Positions 9,604 to 22,665 of a stretch of 64,000 bases of DNA are shown piece by piece (the stretch's first letter is position 1; each line of letters starts with the position of its first letter). The translations under genes and the position numbers were made by a program. Source of the DNA: Streptomyces sp. F63. Its GTDB lineage: Bacteria > Actinomycetota > Actinomycetes > Streptomycetales > Streptomycetaceae. The DNA is taken from NCBI RefSeq assembly GCF_018070345.1, contig NZ_JAGPXX010000004.1, forward strand, positions 62,001 to 126,000. The letters are read 5' to 3'. A model generated the notes under the pieces. It was not told the DNA's origin and searched no databases. It saw nothing but the letters and a program-made list of their open reading frames with translations.

Positions 9604-10185
9604 TCAATCTACCTGCATCAAGGCTAGCAGCTCGCGCGCGACGTCCTCGACGGAGGTGTTGACGAGGGTGGTGTCGAACTCCTCCTCGGCGGCGAGCTCG
9701 ACCCGGGCCGCGTCCAGCCGCCGCTCGATGACCTCCGGGGGCTCGGTGCCGCGGCCCGTCAGACGGCGGACGAGCTCCCCCCAGCTCGGCGGGGCCAGGA
9801 AGACCAATTGGGCGTCCGGCATGGCCTCGCGCACCTGGCGGGCGCCCTGCAGGTCGATCTCCAGCAGGACCGGCTCCCCCGCCTCCAGCCGCTCGAGGAC
9901 GGCGCGCCGGGGGGTGCCGTAGCGGTTGCCCGCGAACTCGGCCCACTCCAGCAGCTCGCCGTTGGCCACCAGCTTGTCGAACTCGTCGTCCCGCACGAAG
10001 TGGTACTGCACTCCGTCGCGCTCGCCGGGGCGCGGGGAGCGGGTGGTGGCGGAGACCGAGAGCCAGACCTCGGGGTGGACCTTGCGCATATGGGCGACGA
10101 CCGTGCTCTTGCCGACCCCGGAGGGGCCGGAGAGCACGGTCAGTCGCGGGCGGCGGGTCGCCCCCCGGGAGACTGCTTCACTCAT
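9604..10185 (-). CDS. gmk: guanylate kinase
   Basis: Phosphorylates GMP to GDP with ATP. The 193-residue protein starts at ATG 10185. The P-loop GPSGVGKS is at residues 20-27. The GMP-binding region follows with [19 protein letters not shown], and the [10 protein letters not shown] segment and lid arginines ([10 protein letters not shown]) are in place. Length is normal for the family. It lies 61 bases downstream of the sIHF gene and 70 bases upstream of rpoZ, the common gmk-rpoZ order. It is functionally linked to purine nucleotide supply and to the (p)ppGpp metabolism of Rel, which can inhibit guanylate kinases in some bacteria. Confidence 0.96.
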   Translation of the reverse strand: MSEAVSRGATRRPRLTVLSGPSGVGKSTVVAHMRKVHPEVWLSVSATTRSPRPGERDGVQYHFVRDDEFDKLVANGELLEWAEFAGNRYGTPRRAVLERLEAGEPVLLEIDLQGARQVREAMPDAQLVFLAPPSWGELVRRLTGRGTEPPEVIERRLDAARVELAAEEEFDTTLVNTSVEDVARELLALMQVD

Positions 10186-10246
10186 GCGGTGATTATCCAG
10201 CTTCCCGGGAGTGCCGGAGAACCCCGGGCGCGAGCGCCGGAGAGCC

Positions 10247-10570
10247 TCAGGCGTGCGTGCCGCCGAACTCCCTCTCCAGAGAGGCGATCTGGTTGGAGCC
10301 GAGGCCGCGGACCCGGCGGCTCTCGGAGATGCCGAGCCGCTCCATGATCTGCTTGGCTCGGACCTTGCCGACGCCGGGCAGGGATTCCAGAAGCGCGGAG
10401 ACCTTCATCTTGCCGATGACATCGTTCTCCTGGCCCTGCTTGATGACCTCGTGCAGGGAGGCACCGGAGTGCTTGAGCCGATTCTTGACCTCGGCGCGCT
10501 CCCGGCGAGCCGCGGCGGCCTTTTCGAGCGCGGCTGCGCGCTGTTCAGGGGTAAGGGGCGGAAGAGCCAC
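10247..10570 (-). CDS. ihf: actinobacterial integration host factor (sIHF/mIHF)
   Basis: A small basic nucleoid protein that binds DNA without strong sequence preference and affects supercoiling, gene expression and development. It is 107 residues from GTG 10570 ([20 protein letters not shown]). The N-terminal helix is followed by the conserved actinobacterial core [31 protein letters not shown] (a helix-two-turns-helix fold), then [18 protein letters not shown]. It is unrelated in sequence to E. coli IHF. The 264-base gap upstream to pyrF holds no gene and must contain its promoter; I could not identify boxes with confidence. It heads the gmk-rpoZ group. Confidence 0.95.
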   Translation of the reverse strand: MALPPLTPEQRAAALEKAAAARRERAEVKNRLKHSGASLHEVIKQGQENDVIGKMKVSALLESLPGVGKVRAKQIMERLGISESRRVRGLGSNQIASLEREFGGTHA

Positions 10571-10834
10571 GCCTACGTCACCTCGGATGTCGAACTGTCG
10601 GATACGGATGGATCGTCACACTGGCCACCCCGCTGGTGCGGGGCGATGAGCGACGCGTTGATGCGAGCGCTCTCGACGGAGACTAGCGGTCCGGGCGGCC
10701 CGAGTCAGCGAGAACAGGCGAAAAGTCCTGGTCAGACTCTGTTGATGTGGACAATCCAGACATAAGACCCCCACTTTTGGCCAGGATTGTTCAACGAAGC
10801 GGGGGACCCGTCCCCGCCGGGCCCCGAACCGGGC

Positions 10835-11730
10835 TTACGCAGGGCTTACAGCCGCCCGGACCTCGTCGGCCAGCCGCGCCGCCGCCGTGCGCAGTCCGGC
10901 CGGCGCGGGCCCGTGCCGCAGCACGCCGCGGCTGACGCTCGGCACCACGTTGCCGGCGGAGGGCCCGAAGACGCCCGGGAGGTCGGCCGGGGTCGCCCCC
11001 TGGGCCCCGATGCCCGGGGCGAGGAGCGGCCCGTTGATCGCCAGATCGGCGCGGGCCTCCCCCAGCGTCGCCCCCACCACGGCGCCGACCGAGCCCAGCG
11101 GCGCGGCGCCGGCGTTCTCGCGGGCCATGTGGTCGAGCATCACCTGCGCCAGGGAGCGGCCGTCGGCGGCCGTGGCCCGCTGCACCTCGGCCCCCTCGGG
11201 GTTGGAGGTCAGCGCCAGGACGAAGACGCCGCAGCCGGATGCCCGCGCCAGGTCGAGCGCGGGGCGCAGCGAGCCGAAGCCGAGATAGGGGCTCACGGTC
11301 ACCGCGTCCGAGAACAGCGGGCTGCCCTTGGCCAGATAGGTGTCGGCGTACGCGGCCATGGTCGAGCCGATGTCGCCGCGCTTGGCGTCCATCAGCACCA
11401 GGGCCCCGGCGGAGCGGGCGTCGGCGAGGGCCCGCTCCAGCACCGCGAGGCCGCGGGAGCCGAACCGCTCGAAGAAGGCGGACTGCGGCTTGAGGACGGC
11501 CACCCGGTCGGCGAGGGCCTCGACCACGGTGCGGGTGAAGCGCTCCAGGCCGGCGATGTCGTCGTTCAGCCCCCACTGGGCGAGGAGCGAGGCGTGCGGG
11601 TCGATGCCGACGCAGAGCGGCCCGCGGGTGTCCATGGCCCGGCGCAGCCGGGTGCCGAACGGCTCGGGGCGGCCGTCCGGGTCCTGCTGGTGGTCCGGGA
11701 GCGGGCGGGGGTCCGGCTGGTCGGGGGAGT

Positions 11731-11734
<4 letters not shown>
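10835..11734 (-). CDS. pyrF: orotidine 5'-phosphate decarboxylase
   Basis: Last step of UMP synthesis: decarboxylation of OMP. About 299 residues from GTG 11734, whose GTGA overlaps the pyrD stop by four bases, favouring translational coupling; the N-terminal 30 residues are Pro/Asp-rich and variable, so a later start is possible. It belongs to the long subfamily: [11 protein letters not shown] near the start, and the catalytic lysine motif [16 protein letters not shown] in the middle. [15 protein letters not shown] and the C-terminal phosphate-binding [12 protein letters not shown] and VPSVSRGVL are also present. It is the distal gene of the pyrR-to-pyrF operon. Downstream comes a 264-base spacer before sIHF. 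Confidence 0.94.
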
Positions 11735-12858
<1,124 letters not shown>

Positions 12859-13124
12859 CTCGGGCCGTTTCTGCGGGAGTTGAGCGGTACGGGAGGGCGG
12901 GTGGCGAGCCCGGCCGGAGCGGCGGGCGGGGCGGGACGCCGGGCCGGGCCCGGGCGGGGAACGGGGCGCGCGGGGCGGAGCGGGGCGCGCGGACGAGGGC
13001 CTGCGCGCGGCTGCGGGGCCCGGAGCGCCCGGTGGCGACCGCCGCGCCTGCCCGCGCACGGGCGGCCGGGAGCGCGCCGGGTCGCACGGAGGGGGACACC
13101 GCGCCGGTGCCCCCCTCCCCCGCC

Positions 13125-16437
<3,313 letters not shown>

Positions 16438-16445
<8 letters not shown>

Positions 16446-17601
16446 GCTGGCCCTCCGGGGTGTGGTGCTGGGCGTCGCGCATGAGCTCGACGAACCGGTC
16501 GAAGAGATAGGCGGCGTCGTGCGGGCCGGCCGCCGCCTCCGGGTGGTACTGGACGCTGAAGGCGGGGCGGTCCAGCAGTCGCAGCCCCTCCACCACGTTG
16601 TCGTTGAGGCAGACGTGGGAGACCTCGGCGCGGCCGTACGGGGTGTCGGACGGGGCGTCCAGCGGCGCGTCGACGGCGAAGCCGTGGTTGTGCGCCGTCA
16701 CCTCGACCTTGCCGGTGGCGCGGTCCTGCACCGGCTGGTTGATGCCCCGGTGGCCGTACTTGAGCTTGAAGGTGCCGAAGCCGAGGGCGCGGCCGAGGAT
16801 CTGGTTGCCGAAGCAGATGCCGAAGAGGGGCGTCCTCCGCTCCAGGACGGACCGCATCAGAGTGACGGGGCCCTCGGCGGCGGCCGGGTCGCCGGGCCCG
16901 TTGGAGAAGAACACCCCGTCGGGTTCGACGGCGTAGACGTCCTCGGGGGTGGCGTCGGCCGGGAGGACGTGCACCTCGATGCCGCGCTCGGCCATGCGCT
17001 GCGGGGTCATGCCCTTGATGCCGAGGTCGACGGCGGCGACGGTGAAGCGCTTCTCGCCGATCGCGGGGACGACGTACGGCTCGGTCGTGGCCACCTCGGC
17101 GCTCAGGTCGGCGCCCTTCATCGCGGGCGCCTCCCGCACCCGCGCCAGCATGGCGTCCTCGCCGGTGATCGCGTCACCGGAGAAGATCCCGACGCGCATG
17201 GCGCCGCGCTCGCGCAGATGGCGGGTGAGCGCCCGGGTGTCGATGCCGCTGATGCCGACGACGCCCTGGGCGGACAGTTCCTCGTCGAGGGTGCGCACGG
17301 AGCGCCAGTTGGACGGGGTGCGGGCGGGGTCGCGCACGACGTAGCCGGCCACCCAGATCCTCTTCGACTCCGGGTCCTCGTCGTTGACGCCGGTGTTGCC
17401 GATGTGCGGGGCCGTCATCACGACGACCTGGCGGTGGTACGAGGGGTCGGTGAGGGTCTCCTGGTAGCCGGTCATGCCGGTGGAGAACACCGCCTCGCCG
17501 AAGGTCTCCCCCACGGCCCCGTAGGCGCGGCCGCGGAAGCTGCGGCCGTCCTCCAGGACGAGTACGGCGGGGGTCCTGGCCCCGCGGGACGAGGTCGTCA
17601 T
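16438..17601 (-). CDS. carA: carbamoyl-phosphate synthase small (glutaminase) subunit
   Basis: Hydrolyses glutamine and channels ammonia to CarB. The protein is 387 residues from ATG 17601. The N-terminal CarA-specific domain ([17 protein letters not shown]) is followed by a class I glutamine amidotransferase domain. That domain has the nucleophile Cys263 in [11 protein letters not shown] and His353 and Glu355 in [10 protein letters not shown], so the catalytic triad is complete. The stop codon overlaps the carB start by eight bases, and its ATGA start overlaps the stop of the upstream PH-like gene, indicating tight translational coupling in the pyr operon. Confidence 0.97.
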
Positions 17602-18275
17602 GCTGCGCCTTCCTTGTCGTGCGGGATGGCGGCTACGTCGATGGGGCCACCGGAGAGTTCGTTGACGCGCCGGACCCAGGCGGCGTGCTCGGCCGCCCGG
17701 TCGGCGCGGAAGCCGGAGTCGAGAAGCCTGCCGCCCAGCTCCCAGGTGATCACCAGCAGGCCGTTCTCGGTGAGGACCTTGCCGGCGATGCCCTTGTCGA
17801 GACGGGCGCCGCGCAGGTCACCGGCCGGGATGCGGAAGCTGCGGGCGCCGGGGCGCACGACGTCGAGGCCGGCGGCGGTGAGGGTGAGCTCCGCGCGGCT
17901 GCGGGTGCCGAGGCCGTGGGCGACGATCCGGTCGAGCCACTGCCCGGCGGTGGTGGAGCCGTGGTAGCGGCCGGTGAGCGTGAGCGGCGGCGGCTCGTCC
18001 GCGCGCCCGTCCGGCCGGGCGGCCGGCTCCGTGCCGCGCTCGGGGACGGCGGCGGGCTCGGGCAGGTCGGACTGGAGGGTTCCGCGCCACTTCCAGCCCT
18101 GGCGCATCAGCCAGTACAGCAGCGCCACGAGGAGGAGCAGGCCGACGACCCAGCCGATCCGGTCGGCCCAGTCGGTGACCTCCTGGGACCGCGGCTCCGC
18201 GGCGAGGTCCGCGAGGGGGGCGGCCAGGGTGGTCGCCGTCAGAGTTGTCAGTGTTGCCGTTGTTGCCGTTGTCAC
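17598..18275 (-). CDS. membrane-anchored PH-like protein embedded in the pyr operon
   Basis: A 225-residue protein of unknown function. It starts at GTG 18275, two bases after the pyrC stop, and its stop overlaps the ATG of carA. The first 25 residues are almost only Thr/Ala/Leu, encoded by an ACN-rich microsatellite. One membrane segment spans residues 39-57 ([19 protein letters not shown]), followed by a basic WKWRG. The soluble part (about 85-225) has alternating strands ending in a helix ([14 protein letters not shown]), typical of PH-like domains. The topology suggests a cytoplasmic domain tethered to the membrane. Its position between pyrC and carA is, as I recall, conserved in streptomycetes, yet no role in pyrimidine synthesis is known. 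Confidence 0.8.
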   Translation of the reverse strand: MTTATTATLTTLTATTLAAPLADLAAEPRSQEVTDWADRIGWVVGLLLLVALLYWLMRQGWKWRGTLQSDLPEPAAVPERGTEPAARPDGRADEPPPLTLTGRYHGSTTAGQWLDRIVAHGLGTRSRAELTLTAAGLDVVRPGARSFRIPAGDLRGARLDKGIAGKVLTENGLLVITWELGGRLLDSGFRADRAAEHAAWVRRVNELSGGPIDVAAIPHDKEGAA

Positions 18276-18277
18276 CG

Positions 18278-19582
18278 TTACGCCAGCTTTCCGTCCACGA
18301 CCGTCGCGCGGCCCCGCAGGAAGGTGTGCGTCACCCGTCCCGGCAGCTCACGGCCCTGGTAGGGGGTGTTGCGGCTGCGGGAGGCGAAGCCCGCGGGGTC
18401 CACCACTCCACGGTAAGCGGGGTCGAGCAGGGTCAGGTTCGCGGGCTCACCGGGGGCGACCGGTCGCCCGTGCCCGTGGAGGCGCCCGATGGACGCGGGG
18501 CGGAAGGACATCCGGTCGGCGACGCCCGCCCAGTCGAGCAGCCCGGTGTCGACCATCGTGTGCTGGACGACGGAGAGCGCGGTCTCCAGGCCGACCATGC
18601 CCATGGCCGCGGCGCCCCACTCGCAGTCCTTGTCCTCGTGCGGGTGCGGCGCGTGGTCGGTGGCGACGCAGTCGATGGTGCCGTCGGCGAGCGCCGCGCG
18701 CAGGGCCATCACGTCGGCCTCGGTGCGCAGCGGCGGATTCACCTTGTAGACGGGGTTGTACGAGCGGACGAGTTCGTCGGTGAGGAGCAGGTGGTGCGGG
18801 GTGACCTCGGCGGTCACGTTCCAGCCCTTGGACTTGGCCCAGCGGATGATCTCGACCGAGCCGGCGGTGGAGACATGGCAGACGTGCAGCCGGGAGCCGA
18901 CGTGCGCGGCGAGCAGCACGTCGCGGGCGATGACCGACTCCTCGGCGACGGCGGGCCAGCCGCCCAGGCCGAGTTCGGCGGAGACGACGCCCTCGTTCAT
19001 CTGGGCGCCCTCGGTGAGCCGGGGCTCCTGGGCGTGCTGGGCGATGACGCCGTCGAACGCCTTCACGTACTCCAGGGCCCGGCGCATGATCACGGCGTCG
19101 TCGACGCACTTGCCGTCGTCGGAGAAGATCCTCACCCCGGCGGCGGAGTCGTGCATGGCGCCGAGTTCGGCGAGCTGCTTGCCCTCCAGGCCGACGGTGA
19201 CGGCGCCGACCGGCTGGACGTCGCAGTAGCCGGACTCCCGGCCGAGCCGCCAGACCTGCTCGACGACGCCGGCCGTGTCGGCGACGGGGAAGGTGTTGGC
19301 CATGGCATGCACGGCGGTGTAGCCGCCGGCCGCCGCCGCACGGGTACCGGTGAGGACGGTCTCGGAGTCCTCCCGGCCGGGTTCGCGCAGATGGGTGTGG
19401 AGATCGACGAGGCCGGGCAGCAGGATCCGCCCGGCGGCCTCCACGACGGTGGCCCCGGGCGCCTGCAGGCCGGTACCGGTCTCCGCGACGGTGCCGCCGT
19501 CGATCAGGACGTCCAGCGGCTCGCCGCCGAGGAGGCGCGCACCGCGGATCAGGGTCTTCTTCGGCTCGCTCGTGGCGCTCAT
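18278..19582 (-). CDS. pyrC: dihydroorotase
   Basis: Cyclises carbamoyl aspartate to dihydroorotate. The protein is 434 residues from ATG 19582. It belongs to the amidohydrolase superfamily (class I dihydroorotase): the metal-binding DLHTHLREPG is at residues 60-69 and RIFSDDGKCVDD follows near 150. HVCHVSTAGSVE, EVTPHHLLLTDE and the catalytic Asp in CVATDHAPHPHEDK come after. All metal ligands of an active enzyme are visible, unlike the inactive PyrC' homologues of some bacteria. It starts two bases after the pyrB stop and is followed after two bases by the PH-like gene. Confidence 0.96.
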   Translation of the reverse strand: MSATSEPKKTLIRGARLLGGEPLDVLIDGGTVAETGTGLQAPGATVVEAAGRILLPGLVDLHTHLREPGREDSETVLTGTRAAAAGGYTAVHAMANTFPVADTAGVVEQVWRLGRESGYCDVQPVGAVTVGLEGKQLAELGAMHDSAAGVRIFSDDGKCVDDAVIMRRALEYVKAFDGVIAQHAQEPRLTEGAQMNEGVVSAELGLGGWPAVAEESVIARDVLLAAHVGSRLHVCHVSTAGSVEIIRWAKSKGWNVTAEVTPHHLLLTDELVRSYNPVYKVNPPLRTEADVMALRAALADGTIDCVATDHAPHPHEDKDCEWGAAAMGMVGLETALSVVQHTMVDTGLLDWAGVADRMSFRPASIGRLHGHGRPVAPGEPANLTLLDPAYRGVVDPAGFASRSRNTPYQGRELPGRVTHTFLRGRATVVDGKLA

Positions 19583-19584
19583 GG

Positions 19585-20613
19585 TCAGGCGTTCTCCTCG
19601 GTGCGGGTGGTGGTGTCGGGCGTGCCGGTGACGGCGGGTCCGGCTCCGCCGAGCAGCAGGTAGAGCACGGCCATCCGGATGCTGACGCCGTTCGCCACCT
19701 GTTCGACGGCGGTGCAGCGCGCGGAGTCGGCGACCTCGGCGGTGATCTCCATGCCGCGGTTCATCGGGCCGGGGTGCATCACGATGGCGTGGTCCGGCAT
19801 CCGGGCCATCCGGTCGCTGTTCAGGCCGTAGCGGCGGGCGTACTCGCGCTCGGTGGGGAAGAAGGCGGCGTTCATCCGCTCCCGCTGGACGCGGAGCATC
19901 ATCACGGCGTCGGACTTGGCGAGGACGGCGTCCAGGTCGTAGGAGACCTCGCAGGGCCAGTTCCCGGCACCGATCGGCACCAGGGTCGGCGGGGCGACGA
20001 GGGTGACCTCGGCGCCCAGGGTGGTGAGCAGAAGGACGTTGGAGCGGGCGACGCGGCTGTGCAGCACGTCCCCCACGATGGTGATCCGGCGGCCGGCCAG
20101 GTCGCGGCCCGTGCCGTCGCCGGGGGCCCCGTGGGGCACCGGGCCGCCGTCGGGGGCGCCCGCGAGGTGGCGGCGCATGGTGAAGGCGTCGAGCAGGGCC
20201 TGGGTGGGGTGCTCGTGGGTGCCGTCGCCGGCGTTGACGACGGAGCCGCCGATCCAGCCGGAGGTGGCGAGGCGGTGCGGGGCGCCGGAGTCGTGGTGGC
20301 GGATGACGACGGCGTCGGCGCCCATGGCCTCCAGGGTGAGCGCGGTGTCCTTGAGGGACTCGCCCTTGGAGACCGAGGAGCCCTTGGCGGAGAAGTTGAT
20401 GACGTCGGCGGAGAGCCGCTTGGCGGCGGCCTCGAAGGAGATCCGGGTCCGGGTGGAGTCCTCGAAGAACAGGTTGACGACGGTACGGCCGCGCAGGGTG
20501 GGGAGCTTCTTGATCGGCCGGTCGGCGACCCGGGCCATCTCCTCGGCGGTGTCGAGGACGAGGACGGCGTCGTCACGGGTGAGATCCGCGGCCGAGGTGA
20601 GGTGGCGCTGCAT
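19585..20613 (-). CDS. pyrB: aspartate carbamoyltransferase catalytic subunit
   Basis: Condenses carbamoyl phosphate with aspartate, the first committed pyrimidine step. The protein is 342 residues from ATG 20613. [13 protein letters not shown] at 49-61 binds carbamoyl phosphate; [19 protein letters not shown] and [11 protein letters not shown] contain further active-site residues. It is longer than the E. coli enzyme by an insertion around residues 150-175 ([17 protein letters not shown], loop-like) and a Thr-rich tail. No pyrI regulatory subunit is encoded nearby, as usual in actinobacteria. A 216-base spacer with no supported gene separates it from pyrR. Confidence 0.96.
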   Translation of the reverse strand: MQRHLTSAADLTRDDAVLVLDTAEEMARVADRPIKKLPTLRGRTVVNLFFEDSTRTRISFEAAAKRLSADVINFSAKGSSVSKGESLKDTALTLEAMGADAVVIRHHDSGAPHRLATSGWIGGSVVNAGDGTHEHPTQALLDAFTMRRHLAGAPDGGPVPHGAPGDGTGRDLAGRRITIVGDVLHSRVARSNVLLLTTLGAEVTLVAPPTLVPIGAGNWPCEVSYDLDAVLAKSDAVMMLRVQRERMNAAFFPTEREYARRYGLNSDRMARMPDHAIVMHPGPMNRGMEITAEVADSARCTAVEQVANGVSIRMAVLYLLLGGAGPAVTGTPDTTTRTEENA

Positions 20614-20829
20614 CCGGTGCTCCGTGGGAGGGTTTCGGGAACGGTGTGCGGGCTTCGCGGGGGCTTCGGTCCCGGCGCGGCCGGGAGGGCGGTCGGGGGC
20701 CTCCGGGTGCGAACCGGCCGCCCGGACCCCACCGGCCGGAGCCGGGGATTCCGGTACGGCGGCGCGGGAGGGCGCGGTACGCGCGTGCGCGGTGCCGGGC
20801 GCGTGGCCGGTGCGGGACGGGGAGGGGCG

Positions 20830-21432
20830 CTACCGCTCGCCGGGCGGGACGGTGCCGCGCCGTCCGAGGAGCACGCTGTCGCGGCCGTCCTCCTCGGTGA
20901 GCTGGACCTTGACCGTCTCCCGCAGCGAGGTGGGGAGGTTCTTGCCGACGTAGTCGGCGCGGATGGGCAGTTCGCGGTGGCCCCGGTCCACGAGGACCGC
21001 GAGCTGCACGGCGCGCGGGCGGCCGATGTCGCCGAGGGCGTCGAGCGCGGCGCGGATCGTCCGGCCGGAGAAGAGCACGTCGTCGACGAGGACGACCAGT
21101 TTCCCGTCGATCCCGTCGGCGGGGATGTCGGTGCGGGCGAGCGCGCGGGCCGGGCGGAGCCGCAGGTCGTCCCGGTACATGGTGATGTCCAGCGAGCCCG
21201 CGGACTGCGGGCGCCCGGTGATCTCCTCCAGCTTGGCCGCGAGGCGGCGGGCGAGGAAGACTCCGCGGGTGGGGATGCCGAGCAGTATGACGTCGTCGGC
21301 GCCCTTGGCGCGTTCGACGATCTCGTGGGCGATGCGGGTCAGGACCCGGGCGATGTCCGGGGCCTCCAGCACGGGGCGAGCCGCTGGGGCGGACGGGCCG
21401 GATGCATCGGAGCGGGCTGAGGTTGCGTCCAT
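20830..21432 (-). CDS. pyrR: pyrimidine operon regulator PyrR
   Basis: An RNA-binding regulator related to phosphoribosyltransferases that represses pyr expression when UMP is high; many members also have uracil phosphoribosyltransferase activity. The protein is 200 residues from ATG 21432, with an AGGAGG ribosome site (21443-21448). The PRPP-binding motif [18 protein letters not shown] is at about 113-130 and the conserved [15 protein letters not shown] near 51-65. [11 protein letters not shown] and the C-terminal [13 protein letters not shown] are typical. It is the first gene of the pyr operon, and its leader carries the RNA hairpin expected to be its own target. Divergent from bldD. Confidence 0.96.
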   Translation of the reverse strand: MDATSARSDASGPSAPAARPVLEAPDIARVLTRIAHEIVERAKGADDVILLGIPTRGVFLARRLAAKLEEITGRPQSAGSLDITMYRDDLRLRPARALARTDIPADGIDGKLVVLVDDVLFSGRTIRAALDALGDIGRPRAVQLAVLVDRGHRELPIRADYVGKNLPTSLRETVKVQLTEEDGRDSVLLGRRGTVPPGER

Positions 21433-21442
21433 GGGAAACGGA

Positions 21443-21468
21443 CCTCCTTCTCCGCCTCACGGGACGGA
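21443..21468 (-). promoter_or_regulatory. PyrR-binding RNA hairpin adjoining the pyrR Shine-Dalgarno
   Basis: The transcript reads UCCG-UCCCGUGAGG-CGGA (21468-21451), directly followed by GAAGGAGG. The loop UCCCGUGAGGC matches the PyrR recognition consensus UCCNGNGAGGY known from Bacillus. A short UCCG/CGGA stem holds the loop. There is no terminator between it and the start codon, so PyrR-UMP binding would most simply block ribosome access, the mode reported for mycobacteria. Confidence 0.8.
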
Positions 21469-21598
21469 TGTTAAAGGACGTCGGGGATCGTGCCCGGTGA
21501 ACGATACCAGGGCGGCGGCGGGCGGCGCCGCCCGGGGCGTGGGGGCCGGGGACGGAGGCCCGGCCCCGGGGCGGATGAGCACGGAGGCCGGTCCTCCC

Positions 21599-21635
21599 GT
21601 ACGGAAGGCCGTACCGAGGTACGGGAGGGGGTACC
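21599..21635. repeat. cluster of GTAC-centred inverted repeats
   Basis: Within 37 bases there are GTACGGAAGGCCGTAC (21599-21614, 6-bp arms), GTACCGAGGTAC (21611-21622) and GGTACC (21630-21635). They lie in the 335-base region between the divergent pyrR and bldD genes, outside the promoter elements I assign. They may be a regulator-binding site or a cruciform; their function is unknown. Confidence 0.5.
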
Positions 21636-21704
21636 GTGAGACGGCCGCGGACCCCGGCGGAGGCGCCCGGCGCCCGGGCCGGATCCCGGTGGGACCCCCT
21701 CCGC

Positions 21705-21734
21705 TTGACGAAGCAGGATTACGCTGCGTAACAT
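21705..21734 (+). promoter_or_regulatory. predicted bldD promoter
   Basis: TTGACG (21705-21710) and TAACAT (21729-21734), separated by 18 bases, make a good sigma-70-type promoter. The start point would be near 21741, giving a leader of under 30 bases before the bldD ATG at 21768. The -10 box lies across the junction of the two BldD boxes, so BldD would repress its own transcription. Confidence 0.7.
21718..21732. promoter_or_regulatory. BldD box 1 (autoregulatory operator)
   Basis: ATTACGCTGCGTAAC fits every fixed position of the published BldD consensus NTNACNC(A/T)GNGTNAN and is an almost perfect palindrome (TTACGC/GCGTAA). It overlaps the -10 region of the bldD promoter. Confidence 0.85.
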
Positions 21735-21747
21735 CACAGTGAGTTAC
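21733..21747. promoter_or_regulatory. BldD box 2, directly abutting box 1
   Basis: ATCACAGTGAGTTAC fits the BldD consensus at all fixed positions except the seventh (G instead of C). It begins one base after box 1 ends and covers the predicted start point. Two adjoining sites fit the dimer-of-dimers binding of BldD activated by cyclic di-GMP. Confidence 0.7.
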
Positions 21748-21767
21748 CAATTCGTCCGGGGAGCTAT

Positions 21768-22268
21768 ATGTCCAGCGAATACGCCAAACAGCTCGGAGCC
21801 AAGCTTCGCGCCATCCGCACGCAGCAGGGCCTTTCCCTCCACGGCGTCGAGGAGAAGTCCCAGGGCCGCTGGAAGGCCGTCGTCGTCGGCTCCTACGAGC
21901 GGGGCGACCGTGCGGTGACCGTGCAGCGTCTTGCCGAGCTCGCGGACTTCTACGGCGTCCCCGTGCAGGAGCTCCTGCCGGGCACCACGCCCGGGGGCGC
22001 CGCCGAACCGCCGCCGAAGCTCGTCCTGGACCTGGAGCGGCTCGCCCATGTGCCGCAGGAGAAGGCCGGCCCCCTCCAGCGGTACGCCGCGACGATCCAG
22101 AGCCAGCGCGGCGATTACAACGGCAAGGTTCTCTCCATCCGCCAGGACGACCTGCGCACTCTCGCGGTGATCTACGACCAGTCCCCCTCGGTGCTCACCG
22201 AGCAGCTGATCAGCTGGGGCGTGCTGGACGCGGACGCCCGCCGGGCCGTGCAGCACGAGGACGCCTGA
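21768..22268 (+). CDS. bldD: developmental master regulator BldD
   Basis: A transcription repressor that holds back sporulation genes during vegetative growth when dimerised by tetrameric cyclic di-GMP. The protein is 166 residues from ATG 21768. The N-terminal Xre-type HTH domain spans about 1-75 (GAKLRAIRTQQGLSLHGVEE, VGSYERGDRAVTVQRLAELA). The C-terminal domain has the ligand motifs RGD at 114-116 and RQDD at 125-128, exactly the known BldD numbering. A conserved C-terminal helix follows. The gene is divergent from pyrR and preceded by two BldD boxes, so it is autoregulated. Its presence strongly indicates a sporulating actinomycete. Confidence 0.97.
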   Translation: MSSEYAKQLGAKLRAIRTQQGLSLHGVEEKSQGRWKAVVVGSYERGDRAVTVQRLAELADFYGVPVQELLPGTTPGGAAEPPPKLVLDLERLAHVPQEKAGPLQRYAATIQSQRGDYNGKVLSIRQDDLRTLAVIYDQSPSVLTEQLISWGVLDADARRAVQHEDA

Positions 22269-22600
22269 CCGGTCGGGCGCCGTCCGCCGCCGGGGCCGGC
22301 GGGCCGGCGGGGGCCGCGGCCCACGGGTGAGCAAGCCGTCCGCGGGGCGGTGCGGAGCCGCACGCACCGCACCGCCCCGCGAGGCGTTTCCGGCTCCGCC
22401 GGGGGCGTTCCCGCACGCCGGGGCGCGCCCCGGCGACGGGCCGCGAAGCGGCGGGAGGGCCGGCTCGCGGAGCCGCCGCGGACCCGGGGCGCCCCCGCCG
22501 CCGGGGCGCGGCCCGGGCCGCGCGGGGGCGCGGCCACACCCGCCGTCCGTAGCCACCGCGACGCCTTCCCTGTGCGCTGGGCGAGCGCCTTCTCACTCAT
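22172..22600 (-). CDS. doubtful small open frame after the PLP-enzyme gene
   Basis: An ATG at 22600 (MSEKALAQRTGKASRWLRTAG) has an excellent GGAGG ribosome site six bases upstream and lies 65 bases after the stop of the PLP-enzyme gene on the same strand. The first 20 residues look like a real peptide. Beyond that, the frame turns into Arg/Pro/Ala-rich sequence, runs across the bldD terminator and overlaps the bldD 3' end on the opposite strand. It may be a truncated or frameshifted gene whose N-terminus is intact, or a short peptide that ends through an undetected frameshift. No family recognised. The rest of the 22269-22665 spacer holds only the terminator. Confidence 0.2.
   Translation of the reverse strand: MSEKALAQRTGKASRWLRTAGVAAPPRGPGRAPAAGAPRVRGGSASRPSRRFAARRRGAPRRAGTPPAEPETPRGAVRCVRLRTAPRTACSPVGRGPRRPAGPGGGRRPTGQASSCCTARRASASSTPQLISCSVSTEGDWS
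22342..22380 (+). terminator. bldD terminator hairpin
   Basis: GCGGGGCGGTGCGG (22342-22355) and CCGCACCGCCCCGC (22367-22380) form a perfect 14-bp stem with an 11-base loop, 74 bases after the bldD stop. It could also stop transcription arriving from the opposite strand. Confidence 0.7.
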
Positions 22601-22665
22601 GGTGACCTCCAGCCCCGTGTGCCGGGGCCGGCGGCCGGCCACGCGCCGGCGGAGGTCCGCGCCGC

